Source of the DNA: Flaveria trinervia
Lineage: Eukaryota; Streptophyta; Magnoliopsida; Asterales; Asteraceae
NCBI GenBank assembly: GCA_025506515.1
Contig: CM046454.1
Location: 29,748,465-29,812,464, forward strand
Reading direction: 5' to 3'
DNA: 64,000 nucleotides
Below, piece by piece: positions 19,680 to 31,824 of this stretch (positions are counted from its first letter, which is position 1; each line of letters starts with the position of its first letter). Below the pieces are notes generated by a model, which was not told the DNA's origin, did no database searches, and saw only the letters and a list, made by a program, of their open reading frames with translations. The position numbers and the translations under genes are program-made.

Positions 19680-22521
19680 AGTCCACCCGCCTTATATAGG
19701 TTTCATCCCCGAAACCTGTTATTCCTCAAACAGACTAGGATAATGCTGCCTCATCTCCTCCTCAGTCTCCCATGTAGACTCGAATCCCTTCCTATGCTTC
19801 CACTGTACACGCACATGAGGAACCACTTTATATCTCAGCCTCTTCTCTTTACGATCGATGATTGCCACCGGTTGCTCTACATAATTGAGCCTTTCATCAA
19901 CTTCAATGTCCTCCAATGGAACAATCATGTCTTCATCCCTATGCACTTTCTCAAATGAGATACATGGAATGTCAGGTGAATTCCACTTAACTCATCTGGC
20001 AACTCCAATCTATAGGCCACCTTTCCTACTCGAGCAATGATTAGGAAAAGGCCTATATACCTTGGGCTCAACTTGCCCTGCTTCCTGAATCTGATAATAC
20101 CCTTCCAAGGTGAGACCTTCAACATAACCCGGTCACCCACCTAGAACTCAATTGGTCTACGTCATTTATCAGCATACGACTTCTATCTATCTTTGGCTGC
20201 CTTCATGAAGGCTTTAATCTTTTCGAGCTTCTTAGTCATAGCCTCGATTACCTCGACGCTTCCCAACTCTTTCTGACCAATGTCACCCCAACAAACGGGT
20301 GTTCTGCATCTCCTACCGTATAGCATCTCATATGGTGGCATACCAATGCTGGCATGATAGCTGTTGTTATATGATAATTCGGCTAACGGTAAGTGGTCGT
20401 CCCAACTTCCACCAAAATCGATTACACATGCCTGAATCATGTCTTCCAACATCTGAATAGTCCTTTCTGACTGACCATCATTTTAGGGATGATAAGCCGT
20501 GCTAATATGTAACCTCGTCCCCATGGCGTCGTGGAATTTCTTCCAGAATTTAGACGTAAACCGGGTGTCATGATCAGACACAATAGACAGTGGCACACCA
20601 TGACGAGTTACAATCTCCTTGATGAACAAGTCAGCCAACCTCTTGGATGAATATGTCTCACGGATCGGTAGGAAGGGAGCACTCTTCGTCAAGCGGTCAA
20701 CAATCACCCATATGGCATCGTACCCGTTCGGAGTACGTGGTAGCTTTGTAATGAAATCCATGGTGATGTGCTCCCACTTCCATTCCAGTATATCCAAAGG
20801 TTGGATCTTCCCATACGGCTTCTGATGTTCCGCCTTCACCTGTAGGCACTTAATCACATACTCCACCAAATCACGCTTCATACCCGACCACCAATAATCT
20901 TTCTTCATATCTTGATACATCTTTGTGGCACTAGGATGAATGGAGTATCGAGTCTTGTGAACTTCATCCATAATCCTCACACGTAGATCCTCGAAACGAG
21001 GAATCCACACACGTCCAAATCGAGTTTTAACACCAAGTGTGTTTTCACTCAATTCCCCAACCAGGCCTCTCATTCTTTCAGAGTTTAGATGATCTTCCTT
21101 TAATGCCTCATCCTGAAACTCCTTGACTTGCTTCATTATATCAGAGGTCATGATTAGTTGGTATGCTTTCACCCGAATCGGCTCGGGCCTCTCCTTCCGG
21201 CTAAGAGCATCAGCCACGACGTTGGCTTTGCCCGGATGGTAATTGATCTCACAATCATAATCCTTTATAAGCTCCAGCCATCGCCTCTGCCTCATGTTAA
21301 GATCTTTTTGCTCGAAGAAGTACTTCAAGCTCTTGTGGTTTGTGAAAATGGTGCACTTCATCCCATACAGATAGTGCCTCCAACTCTTTTGTGCAAAGAC
21401 CACCGTCGCTAGCTCCAAGTCATGAGTAGGGTAGTTGACCTCATGAACTTTCAACTGTCGGGATGCATAGGCTATAACCTTCCCTCTCTACATTAATACA
21501 CACCCCAACCCCGAGTAAGAAGCATCTGAGTATACTACCAAATCCTCACTTCCTTCGGGTAACGACAAGACAGGAGCTTGAGTCAACCTTACCTTTAACT
21601 CCTCGAACGCATGTTCTTGGGCTTGACCCCACGTAAACTTTACATCCTTTCGGGTCAACTTGGTCAGTGGAGAAGCAATCTGGAAAAGTCCGGAATGAAC
21701 CTTCGATAATAACCGCCAACCCCAAGAAACTACGAAACTCAGATGGCGTCCTTGGAGATTTCCATTGCATCACAGCCTCCACCTTAGCAGGGTCTACAAT
21801 AATCCCTTCTGGATTTATCACGTGACCTAAGAATCGAACTTCGCGTAACTAGAACACGCATTTGGAGAATTTGGCATACAACTTCTCCCTTCTTAAGGTC
21901 TCTAACACCTCCTGAATGTGATCAGCATGCTCCTCCTTCTCCTTGAATAAATTAGGATATCATCAATAAACACAATCACTGATTTATCAAATATTGGCTG
22001 ACACACTCGATTCATCAAGTCCATAAAAGCAGCTAGCACATTGGTCAGACCAAATGACATAACAAGCAATACATAATGACCGTAGCGCGTACAAAAAGCT
22101 ATTTTAGGGATATCCTGCTCCTTCACCTTCAGCTGATGGTAACCAGATCGAAGATCTATCCTTGAAAACCAACTGGCACCTTGGAGCTGATCAAACAGAT
22201 TATCTATTCTTTGTGGGGGTATTTGTTCTTCACTGTCAACTTGTTAAGCTGATGGTAATCAATGCATATCCTCATACTACCGTCTTTCTTCTGCACAAAT
22301 AGGACCGGAGCACCCCAGGGAGAGATACTCGGCCTAATGAACCCCTTATCGAGCAGCTCTTGCAACTTCCCCATGAGTTCTTTCATTTCTGTGGGAGCTA
22401 ATTGATACGGTGCTTTGGCAATGGGTTGAGCACCAGGTATCAAGTCAATTTGGAACTCAATCTCGCGATCCGGTGGCACGCCGGGTAAGTCTTCCGGGAT
22501 TACGTCCGGAAAGTCACACAC
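19680..22521 (-). pseudogene. pol: Pol of GypC (RT, RNase H, integrase, chromodomain), broken
   Basis: Reading from 22521 leftward: the RT N-terminus (FPDVIPEDLPGVPPDREIEF, then FVQKKDGSMRICIDY); after a gap, the RT palm with FIDD at 21959-21970 (FIDDILIYS); the connection (FRSFLGLA); RNase H (TNHKSLKYFFEQKDLNMRQR and a GKANVVADALSR end); then integrase with YSIHPSATKMYQDM and the DDE core segments MDFITKLP and SDHDTRFTSKFW. The integrase zinc region has lost part of its CxxC (KCLQVKAEH). After a stop near 20480 come PPYEMLYGRR and LSPRYIG, and finally a chromodomain-like C-terminus (VQWKHRKGFESTWE) ending at 19719. The chromodomain marks it as a chromovirus, in which this domain guides insertion to heterochromatin. 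There are five or more breaks. Confidence 0.9.
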
Positions 22522-24265
22522 AACTGTACATCATATAGTTGCAGTGTTGGCGCATCCACATCCTTTACGTAGGCCAAGTAGGCACTACATCCACGCCTCA
22601 TGCACTTTCCCACCATCACCATCGAAGTCACTTTCGGAATCGTCGTGACGTGAACTCCATAAATCGTAACCAAACTCCCATCGGACGCAACTAATCGAAT
22701 CATCTTTTTGCGGAACACAATATTGCTTCATAGGTTGCTAGCCAGTCCATCGCTAGTACTACATCAAATCCACCTAGGGGTATCACGTGTAACCTAGCAG
22801 CAAACCAATGGCCTTCTAGTTCTACGTCATAGTCCTCTATCACATCAGTAACTCTAGTGGACTTACCAATAGCAGTTTCTACATCAAATGGTGCACTGAC
22901 CTTTCTACTGATAACAGGCAACTTAGCACAGAAGTAGTAGAAATAAAACTCCTACTAGCACCAGAATCAAACAATATAGAGGCACAAGTTTGGTTTATAA
23001 GAAACATACCTGAGACAACATCAGGATCAGCTCTGGCTTCCTCCCGGTTCATGGTATAAGCAATAGCACCTGCCCTCTGCTCTCCTTCCTCCGGCTTCTT
23101 CTTCTCTGCCCTAGAGCTCTCTGCCCCCGGCTTCTTACAGTCTCTAGCGATATGGCCAGGCTGACCACATCTGAAGCATACGTTCATCCCCATTCTGCAC
23201 TCACCAGTATTCTCCATTCCATATTTGTCACACCTCCTCAGCCCCGATCCAGATTTGACCACCGGTCGATCACCCCCTTTGCCACCTTCTTGTTTGGAGC
23301 AGTTCTACCACGTACAAACCGTTTCCCATTCTAGTTCCGCCTACCACCATCCTTCTTATCCACCTCAGCCACCACCACCTCGCATTCATCGTATAATCTG
23401 CCAGCCAAGTCAACCGCCGACTTGAAAGTGCTCTGCCGGGCGGCAATCATATGCCTACGAATATCCGCCGGCAGCCCCTGGATGTATCTTTTAATCTTTC
23501 TTGACAATGGTGTCACTTGATCGGGCACCAACCATGCCATTTCATTGAATTTGGTGGTGTATTGCGGGTGTGTCATGTTCCCACCTCCAGTTGCAGGAAG
23601 TCTCTTTCTACCTTGTCCATCTCTCTATGAGGATAGAATTCCTCGGTCACTAGCTTCTTCAGTTTAGGCCATCTCATTCTTCCAATGGCCCTGCTACCCT
23701 CGTCTTGGACAATGTTGTCCCACCAGCACAAAGCCGAGTCCACAAAGGAGTGGGTAGCGAATTTCACCTTCTTATCCTCACGGCACTCACTGATATCAAG
23801 GACAACCTCCATCTCCCTTACCCACCAGTGAGCAGCTACCGTAGTGTCGTTTCCATCGAAAGTAGGGGGTTTGCATCTCATAAACACCCCGTAGTTGCAG
23901 CCTCGTGTCGCCTCTGACGCAGGCTCTTCTTCCTCGTCCTCATCATCGGACGGAACCGTCTCAGTCTCGGGCTTTCGTCTTTCGCCCGTATGTACACCCC
24001 TTTCCTTTCTCTCTCCCTCTCTAACTTCCTTGATCACTTCGGTCACCACAGACAGTAGAATCATCTGCATGACTTGGTGAACCTCTTCCACCACAGCCTC
24101 CTTTACTGAGGCCCTCAGATTGGTGCTCTCGTCGCCACCCTCCGGATGAGGGGTCTCTGGTTCTTCATGAACCACTTTCTCGACTCTGGGTCTCCCTCTC
24201 TTGGGTCGCGGAGCAGCGCCGTGACCTCCACCACGAGAGGCCTTTGAAGATCTTTCGCCAGCCAT
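22500..24265 (-). pseudogene. gag: Gag and protease of GypC, broken
   Basis: The ATG at 24265 opens MAGERSSKASRGGG, an Arg-rich and then acidic N-terminus, followed by the retrotransposon gag domain (AHWWVREMEVVLDI, DSALCWWDNIVQDEG, MRWPKLKKLVTEEF). A frameshift near 23575 leads to LPADIRRHMIAARQSTF, then a stop near 23333 and another frame with one zinc knuckle, CFRCGQPGHIARDC (about 23140-23185). The protease motif DSGAS is at 22960-22968 (minus strand), then GFDVVLAMDWLATYEAIL near 22750. Gag and protease are separated from RT by further shifts. This is the best-preserved gypsy in the window. Confidence 0.88.
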
Positions 24266-24905
24266 CCTCAAAAAGCACACTATAAGATTCAAACACTAAC
24301 GCGGTCATTCAAGGTAATACTCAGTTTATGTCAAGTATAGTAAGTCTCTAATTATAGGGGCCAGTTGTGATTAGCCACTTACTTTACTCTACATACCCCA
24401 AGCATCTCCTATCCTCACTTAATCAGTACCTAAATCTACTAAGAGCACATAATCAAATAGCATGCACACATAATACCGGTAACATTAGGAAAAGACATAC
24501 CTGATGGCACGTAGCTACTCGGGCTGACATCCTTCCATTAGGAAAGGGTCAACTATATCCCCCGAAAGGGTCAACTGTATCCCTTGAAAGGGTTCTGTGT
24601 ACTATGTACAAGGCCAACCCAATCCCCCAGGGCATGCTGCAAAGGTCCTGCTAATCTCAATTGATTGACCCTTTGTGCATAATAGGGTAGCTAACCCGCA
24701 ACACAATTGAGCTAACGACAACATGGTCGTGTACCTCCTGTAAGCTTGCAAGACTTGTTAACATTTTCATTAATGTTCCTCTTCTTTTCTTTATTGCTCT
24801 TTGACTTTATTATTACGGTATACTTTACGTTACGATAATAACATACCACATAAAGTCATATACTATAAGTAATAATAATAATAGCAATAACAATAATAAG
24901 GAACA
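24266..24905 (-). repeat. GypC leader and fragment of its 5' LTR
   Basis: The leader resembles that of GypA to about 24530 (CGTAGCTACT near 24507), then abruptly changes to sequence resembling LTR interior (CTTGCAAG then GTTCCTCTT near 24745-24785, as in the complete LTR near 16585-16660). The primer site and the first part of the LTR appear to have been deleted. Confidence 0.6.
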
Positions 24906-25215
24906 TGATAGGATCAAATGAATCAATATGTGATGATTTATAACACAATTCAATGAAATTCACACAAAGTAATCAAATCAAAACAAGATATCAATAAACT
25001 TCAAGTTTTCATTAATATCAAGCTAAGACAATTACAAGTATGAAAAGCAGATTCGAATATCTTGTGTATTCATTCCTATCTACCTGCAAATCTAAGCTAT
25101 TTATACTGAAAAAAAATAAAGGAACTAACAAACTACACAAATAGTCCCTATACTATTTTAAACTATCAAAAGACAAATAAAGACAACATGTTAATCTTTC
25201 TTAGAGCACTTAACA
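24906..25215 (-). repeat. Short LTR of a minus-strand copia-like element (CopC)
   Basis: On the minus strand it runs TGTTAAGTGCTC to CCTATCA, 310 bases, preceded by AGGGGGAGTAT, a typical copia polypurine tract, so it is a 3' LTR. A TATA-like GTATAAATAGC lies at about 25094-25104 on the minus strand. The five bases left of it are GAACA; the partner flank is lost. Confidence 0.72.
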
Positions 25216-25770
25216 ATACTCCCCCTAAGATTGACATGGTCTTCTGTCTTCAAACTCTTTAAGCTTTGACTGCTAACTTTATCTTCAATTCTATCATCAA
25301 CCTTGACTTCATCATTCAAAGTAATCTATTGGTTCTTCTTTGACTTTGAACATTGGCTTTTGTTTGTACATATGTAATTCTTTCAAAGCTTTTGATATTG
25401 CAGACTTGAATTTACTTGCAAGAATGCCTTGTTCGGGTTTAGCTTCATTTGTTTTAATCTCCATCTTGTTCATTCTTTCCAATGTGTCTTTTGAAAGACA
25501 TGAAGTATCAATGTTAGCATATAACTCAATAGGCTGTTACTTTCCTTTGAGTACACTTCTAATACTCCTTTCCTTGATATTCTCATGAATTCAATATCTT
25601 TAATATCTTTCTGGACTATGTTGGCATACGCAAGAGCTTTTCTCAAAGATATTCTTTCCATGGCAGCATTCATCACATTAATAATAGAAATGAAATATTT
25701 CTTATCTTGCTCAGCCACTTCAGGAGATACTTTCTCAAATTTTTGTACTAACAAAAATGAAATATAACTT
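25216..25770 (-). pseudogene. Unrecognised coding fragment next to the CopC 3' LTR
   Basis: The minus strand encodes a mostly helical, Lys/Glu-rich segment from about 25770 to 25470 (with QKFEKVSPEVAEQDKKYF and MNAAMERISLRKALAYAN). A one-base shift near 25530 continues it in another frame with DTSCLSKDTLERMNKMEIK and ends EEPIDYFE about 130 bases before the LTR. This is where RNase H should be in a copia element, but I see no RNase H motif. It may be the 3' part of a non-autonomous element or a captured host gene fragment. At 25771 it is cut by Sire-2. Confidence 0.45.
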
Positions 25771-27342
25771 GGGAATCCATTCTCATCGCTCAATCATCAG
25801 GATAAACCCACAAGTAGTCCTACATCGTCAAGTAAGGATCCTAAGGCCTTGACCGCTCAGGATGACGAAGGACAAGATTGGAGCTTTCAGTTTGTGTCTC
25901 CAATCCAACATCGCTAGTGTTGAGGATTTAGATGATGACTTAGCAAGCGAAGGTGATATTGTAGTGGAACTCGTGATGTCAAATAATGAAGAAACTGCAA
26001 CTGTGGTTGATCACCTGCCTGAAGAAAGGACAAGTTCAACAAGTTCAGAATCACCAGAACCAAAAAAGTCAGACTCTGCTTTGATGGTTGATTCAACCGC
26101 ACCCTCTCAGGTAAGTACTACAGATCAATTATTTAATATTACGCTTGTGTTAAATGTGATAAATTTAGGGAAAGTATTGATTTGAAATTTTCTAGGTTAT
26201 TAGATCATAAGGATAGCTTAGTAAAGGACTTGCAACTGTGCACAAAAGCAAATAGAATTTTAAAATTAAATGACCACAATTACAAAGAGAAAATAGAACT
26301 GTTAAATAAACAACTTAGGGAAACTAAAGTTGTAGCTTTTAACCAAGCTAATGACATTAAGTTCTATCTAAACTCCATAGAAGAAACTAAGAAACAGAAA
26401 GCAGTTTTGGAAGTTCAATTACTTTCATTAAAACAAAAACTGCATAGTTGGACTAGCTCTTCTCACATAGTTCAACACTTAGTGAGAGAACGTAACAACG
26501 GGGAGGGTTTGGGTTATAAAGTGGTTCCAGCACCACATGAGTCCTTGTTGAATGCCAAAAGCAAACCATAAATGACAACCCAATCAAGGATCATGTGGGT
26601 CCACTCCTCTTGTAAGTGATCCAAATTCCAAATGTCAAACTATCGGATCTGGGACTAAACAAAAGAGAGCAGTTGAAAATGAAAAGGTAAAATGCCTATT
26701 GTTAATCTGGATGAAAAAATTGAAAAAGTTAAGGTAAAGTCTGGTTCCACCACATCTATTACTGAACCTAAAAAGACTAAACAAGTTAACCAAACACGGG
26801 TGTCATGTATAAGTCCTGATAAACAAACGGGTAAAGATGTTGAAAGGGTTCAAGCAGCAAATGTGGTTAAACAAAGTAAAACCTCTAAACAACAAGTGTT
26901 AGAGCCAAAACAGAATAAAGTCACACGTGTGGCACACACTTCTCCATAGTAACAATTACACTAACATGTCGAAAGTAGATCTTGCTACAACTGTGGAAAG
27001 TATGGACGCATCGTGTCTTCCTGTCCTTATTATCAGACTCCAAGGAAAAGAGTTGAACTTTATGACACTAAACCTAGCTCTTCAAAAAGGAGATCCATGA
27101 CTCCACCAAAAAGAGTCAATGAACCTAAAGTTCAACCCATTAGCCAATCGTCTGTTTACCACAAACAGGGCTTATACAAAGCTGGCTTATGGAATGAAAA
27201 GGCTATTTCAATGTCTGGTAATGAGAACACAAAGACGAATGATCTTCCCTCACCCTCTAATGGACAATGGGTGGAATTTATGATGTGTGATGACTCTTGC
27301 ACACCCAAGCCGGTTAAGGCTTGGGTCCCTCACCTTAACTAA
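25771..27342 (+). pseudogene. gag: Gag C-terminal half of Sire-2
   Basis: This is collinear with 2388-3963 of Sire-1: acidic linker (25862-26185), coiled coil (26182-26571), basic linker (26692-26949), and the second zinc knuckle near 26984-27025, where the histidine is changed (CYNCGKYGRI). It ends WVPHLN and TAA at 27340-27342. Breaks are present near 26130-26185, 26570 and 26949. Confidence 0.85.
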
Positions 27343-28050
27343 TGTTTTTCATTGAATGTGTAGGGTGTTCACTATAGTGTTGAAACAAACACTTGGATTG
27401 TAGATAGCGGAGCATCCAGACACATGACTGGGAACCGGGCACTCCTGTCAAATGTCAAACAAATAAAAGGAGGTCATGTTTCATTTGCTGGAAACAAAGG
27501 AGGTTATATCATAGCTCAAGGGGAAGTGGGGAATCAGAAAGTGAAGTTTGACAAGGTAAACTACGTTCAATAACTTCAAAATAAGTTGCTTTTTGTTTCG
27601 GAAATCTGTGACAAAGGGTTTAATGTAGTATTCGACAATAAGAAGTGCTATGTCCTGAAAAAGGACTATGTGATCCTAGAGGACCAAGTCTTAATGTCAG
27701 CCTCAAGATATAATGACCTTTACGTCTTGGATCTTTCAAAGACCTCCACAACGAATCATCAAGTTCAGTTCTTCTTGTCAAAAGCTACTGAGAAGGATTC
27801 GATCTCCTGGCATAGGAGAATGGGACGCATCAATCCACGGAAGATGAACCACTTGATCCAAAATGATCTAGTGCAAGGAGTAAATGTAAAAAACTTCCAA
27901 CTACCAGATTTTTGTGTCACCTGCAAGAAAGGCAAACAGACTAAGAAGTCTCATAAGGCAAAGAAAGTTAATTCCATAGAACTACCTCTTGAGTTTCTTC
28001 ACTGGTGCATAGACCTAAAGGTGCTAAGGTTATTGGTACCAAGCGGGTCT
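27343..28050 (+). pseudogene. pol: Protease and integrase N-terminus of Sire-2
   Basis: Protease reads WIVDSGASRHMTGN near 27394-27435, with the DSG motif intact. A stop at 27571 precedes the integrase zinc region (SWHRRMGRIN near 27808, where the zinc histidine of GHI is replaced by Arg; then C-x2-C near 27915). The frame ends shortly after EFLH at about 28003, where sequence jumps directly to the RT region. The integrase catalytic core is absent. Confidence 0.83.
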
Positions 28051-29456
28051 TGAAATGCAAGAAAGATGACCAAGGGGTCATAATCAGGAATAAGGCTCGA
28101 CTTGTAGTTCAAGGATTTCGACAAGTTGAGGGAATTGATTAGAATGAAGTATTTGCACCTGTGGCAAGAATAGAAGCCATCCGTATCTTCCTCGCCTATG
28201 CCTCTTACATGAAAATTAAAGTCTATCAAGTAGATGTAAAGAGTGTATTTCTTCATGGTGAAATCCGGGAAACAGTGTATGTTAGTCAACCTGAAGGATT
28301 TTAGGATCCATATCATTAGGACAGAGTTTACAAACTGGATAAGGCTCTCTACGGGTTCACCAAGCCCCAAGAGCAAGGTATGAAAAACTCTCAACTCACC
28401 TTGTGAAACACGGAATTCGCAGAGGTGTAATTGACTGTACAATGTTCATCAACGAAAAGAATGGTGATCTACTGCTTGTTCGGATTTATGTTGATGACAT
28501 AATCTTCGGTTCCAAGAACGAAGACTTATGTAAAGAATTTGAAGCAGTAACAAAGGCAAAATTTGAAATGAGTGCCATGGGAGATGAAGTTCTTTCTCGG
28601 GTTACAGGTGGATCAAACACCAAAGGGGATATTTCTACATCAGACCAAGTATGTTGGGGATATTCTCAGTCCGTTTGACATGGAGAATGCTTCTGCAGCT
28701 GGGACTCCACTTGCTACAAACCATGATGTAGCACCTGACAAGAATGGTGATCTGGTTGATGCCACCATGTACCGAGGAATGATTGGATCCCTCATGTACC
28801 TCACATCCTCACGACCTGATATCATGTACGCGACATGTCTATGCTCCCAATATCAGGCGAAACTGAAAGTCAACCATCTTTTAAGGGTCAAGAGGATATT
28901 TCGTTATCTGAAGGGTACACCAACACTTGGGTTATGGTATCCTCGTGATGATGACTATGAGCTTACCACGTACAGTGACTCGGATTATGGTGGCTGCAAA
29001 ATGAACTACAAATCCACCTCAGCAGGTTGTCAATTCTTTAGGAGAAGATTAGTGACCTGGTAGTGTAAGAAGCAGACCTCGGTTGCTCTGTCAACCTGTT
29101 AAGCCAAATATGTTGTTGCTGCAAGTTGCTGTTTACAAATGATTTGGATTCAACAGCAGGTGCGTGATTACAGTTTGAAATTCTCTAACACTCCTATATT
29201 TGTTGATAATTCTGCTGCAATAGCTGTAACTAAAAATCCAGTTCAACATCCTAAGACCAAACACATCAGCATTAAATATCACTTTATACATGATTGTTTT
29301 GAAAAGAATCTAATCGATGTTGTTAAAATAAATACGAATTTCCAACGTGCTGACCTCTACACAAAAGCCTTTGATAAACCACGTTTTCTATATCTATTAG
29401 AGGTCAAGGGCGTTAAAAAGAAAAGTGATGTCATTCCAGAAAATGAACATGTTTAG
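28051..29456 (+). pseudogene. pol: Reverse transcriptase and RNase H of Sire-2
   Basis: This begins in the RT fingers (KARLVVQGFRQVEGID near 28095) with a TAG at 28141, then YQVDVKSVFLHG, YVDD near 28488 (IYVDDIIFGS), and the connection (MYLTSSRPDIMYA). RNase H follows with YSDSDYGG near 28974, a stop near 29062 and another near 29101, and a tail with DNSAAI and KHISIKYHFI ending in TAG at 29454-29456. The deletion near 28008 removed RT residues before this point. CopA inserted 35 bases after the stop. Confidence 0.86.
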
Positions 29457-29491
29457 TCCGATGCGTCGAGTCCATTTTTCTTATATGTTAT

Positions 29492-30437
29492 TGATGGACC
29501 TTATATGCCCAAGACACATACAAGATTGATGTGGTTAGTACGTTATGATCCAAGTCGGGTCATACCCAATAACAAGCTATACAAACACCAATTAGTATTT
29601 ATTTGTTGATAAGATCAAACAAATAAATACCCACACCAATTTAGAAAATGGGTTTTTTCTAAAACAATTGCTTTTGTAAAAGAACAACATTATATGGATA
29701 ATTTGTTCATGAAAATTGTTTGTTTCATCATTTAAGTTGGTTAAATAATAACAAATAAAAGTGTGTTATTGTTATAAAATTATAAGAGGTTTTAATTTTA
29801 TAAAATGAAGGGTAAGAGTGTAACTTTTTATAAAACTAAATGGGAGGGAAAACCATTTTGTATGGGCATTTCCGGCCGCCCATATGGGGGCCTTGGAACT
29901 CTCTTTTTGTTTTGACTTTTGCAAGTCATTCCCACTAGAACACTCTTCCATCATTTCACCTTTCTCTCACACACACTTCTCTCTAAGCAACTCAAGCAAG
30001 AACTCTCTCAAAGTGTGGCTGAAATTCGGATTTTGCAAGGAAAAGGCTGAAATTTTCGGATCATAGAAGAGCTACAAAGTGAGTTCTTTGGTGTTGAGCA
30101 TCCTAACTTGCAAGGTGTTTGTAAGAACTTGTGGGTATCACAACTTGAGGTTCTCTCTTTTGAGGGCTGGACATTCAACAACATCTTCATATTCATCTCA
30201 TACATCTACAACATTTGCACAAGAAAGGTTGTTTTCTATTAACACCCTATGGTTGTTTTGTGTTGTTTGATAGCATGTTATTTCACATACATTTGATCCT
30301 TATTCTTGGGTTTTGTTTGTAGTTTAATATGACAAAAATTTTTCTGATTATAACCATATGTTAAACTCCTTTTTCCGCTGCGTTTTTCTAGTTTAAATGG
30401 TTAAACTAGCTAGTTTTACATGTGATAAAACCCAACA
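29492..30437 (+). repeat. 5' LTR of CopA
   Basis: This runs TGATGGACC to CCCAACA. It differs from the 3' LTR by scattered changes and by an extra segment of about 35 bases near its end (30365-30410) that the 3' LTR lacks. It is followed by ATGGCATCTAGAGCCGG, a diverged primer-binding site. Confidence 0.92.
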
Positions 30438-31824
30438 ATGGCATCTAGAGCCGGTTATGTGGAATATGTGCTTCAAAAGGTCTTGAAAAATTAGTTTTCA
30501 TGGACTTTTTCAACCCATTAGGGGCTGGTTTGTTGTGGATATATGAATCCCTTATATTTCAAGGTTTAATCTTGCATGCTTTGGTTTAAACCTTGAAAGA
30601 TTTACATCAAATGGTTGATTGTGTTGTTTGGACAACCTTAAAGTTTTAGTTTATGTTGGCTGAAACTTTAGGGCTGAAATAAGGGATTCATTGTTGTTCT
30701 TGGATGTTGTATGTGTTTTATATTATGGTGCATAACATAGCCTTGGCCTTATGTGTTGGTTTTGGTTGATTGTGTTTTGTCATGTTGGTTTGTTCATGAA
30801 ATTGTAATAAATAGATTAGGTGCATTTCTTTTATTAGAGAATTGTATTAGGATATGATTTTTGTAAAAGAAGATGAACAAGATGAAGACTCAAAGAAGGA
30901 CACAAAAGACATGGACACTTGAAGCATTTGGATGTGGATTCAAGTGGGAGTTCACGGACACATTTTGATGTGTTGTCTTCACCCTTAGGAAAGACCTTAT
31001 GACAACACTTGTGATGTCAAACAAGTGTGGTCAACTTAGTGGCTATGGTTATGCACCCATGTTTGTATGTTTATGCTTGTTTGGATGTTTGTTGCTTGAT
31101 TGTTTGGTTGATATTTGGATATGCACTACAAACTCATTAACAAACTTAACAAGCTGAAATTTTGATGGTTCTTTATCATTAAGTGGTTAATAAAAGGTTA
31201 TTAAAAGGATTAATGGTTTTAATAAAAGAGGTTTTATTAAAAGTGAACCATAGGGTACCTTGTATTTGAAAGCATGCAAATATAAGGCACGTAGAGTTTT
31301 CTAAACTAAGATTATGAAAACTTAAATTCCTTTTATAAACAAGTTTACCACCATCCTTTTGCACAACACTTGAGTCATTTGGAAACTCTTAATGGGATAA
31401 AGGTCACCTAACCATTTTGAGGGAACTTGTGGATTTGAGGTGGGGATACCATATTTGTGGGATAAAGGTCACCTAACCACTTATGTTGGAAAACTCACAT
31501 GTGTGTGCAAGTAGGGTAACTTGATTTGCAAACTATGTTAAATGGATCACCTACAATATGGTTTACAAAGGTGTTGATGGGATTAACATGCCGACTATAC
31601 ATATGATGTTTTAAAGTCGATCCCATAGTTGCAAAGGGTGGCAATTGTCAAAACGTTGACTACCTTGTTAATTAAATAATAGGATAAAGGTCACCTAACC
31701 ACTATTTAAATGTAACGTTGGATTCTAGATTTTAAAATTGTGTAAGACACTTAAAAGGGGTTTTAATTATTTAAAAAAATGAACAATATCAAAATTACTA
31801 AAATTGAACTTTGTTATTTTGTAG
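30438..31824 (+). other. Long leader of CopA
   Basis: These 1.4 kb have no gag-like frame. It aligns with the CopB leader. It holds three copies of GATAAAGGTCACCTAACCA (31396, 31461, 31683) and an inverted repeat at 31579-31624 (GGGAT, CGACT / AGTCG, ATCCC). Long leaders are compatible with packaging signals; the function here is unknown. Confidence 0.78.

Noticed and set aside
24840..24900. TAA/TAATAA-rich tract as a microsatellite locus
   Set aside because: Short and imperfect; better explained as AT-rich LTR interior.
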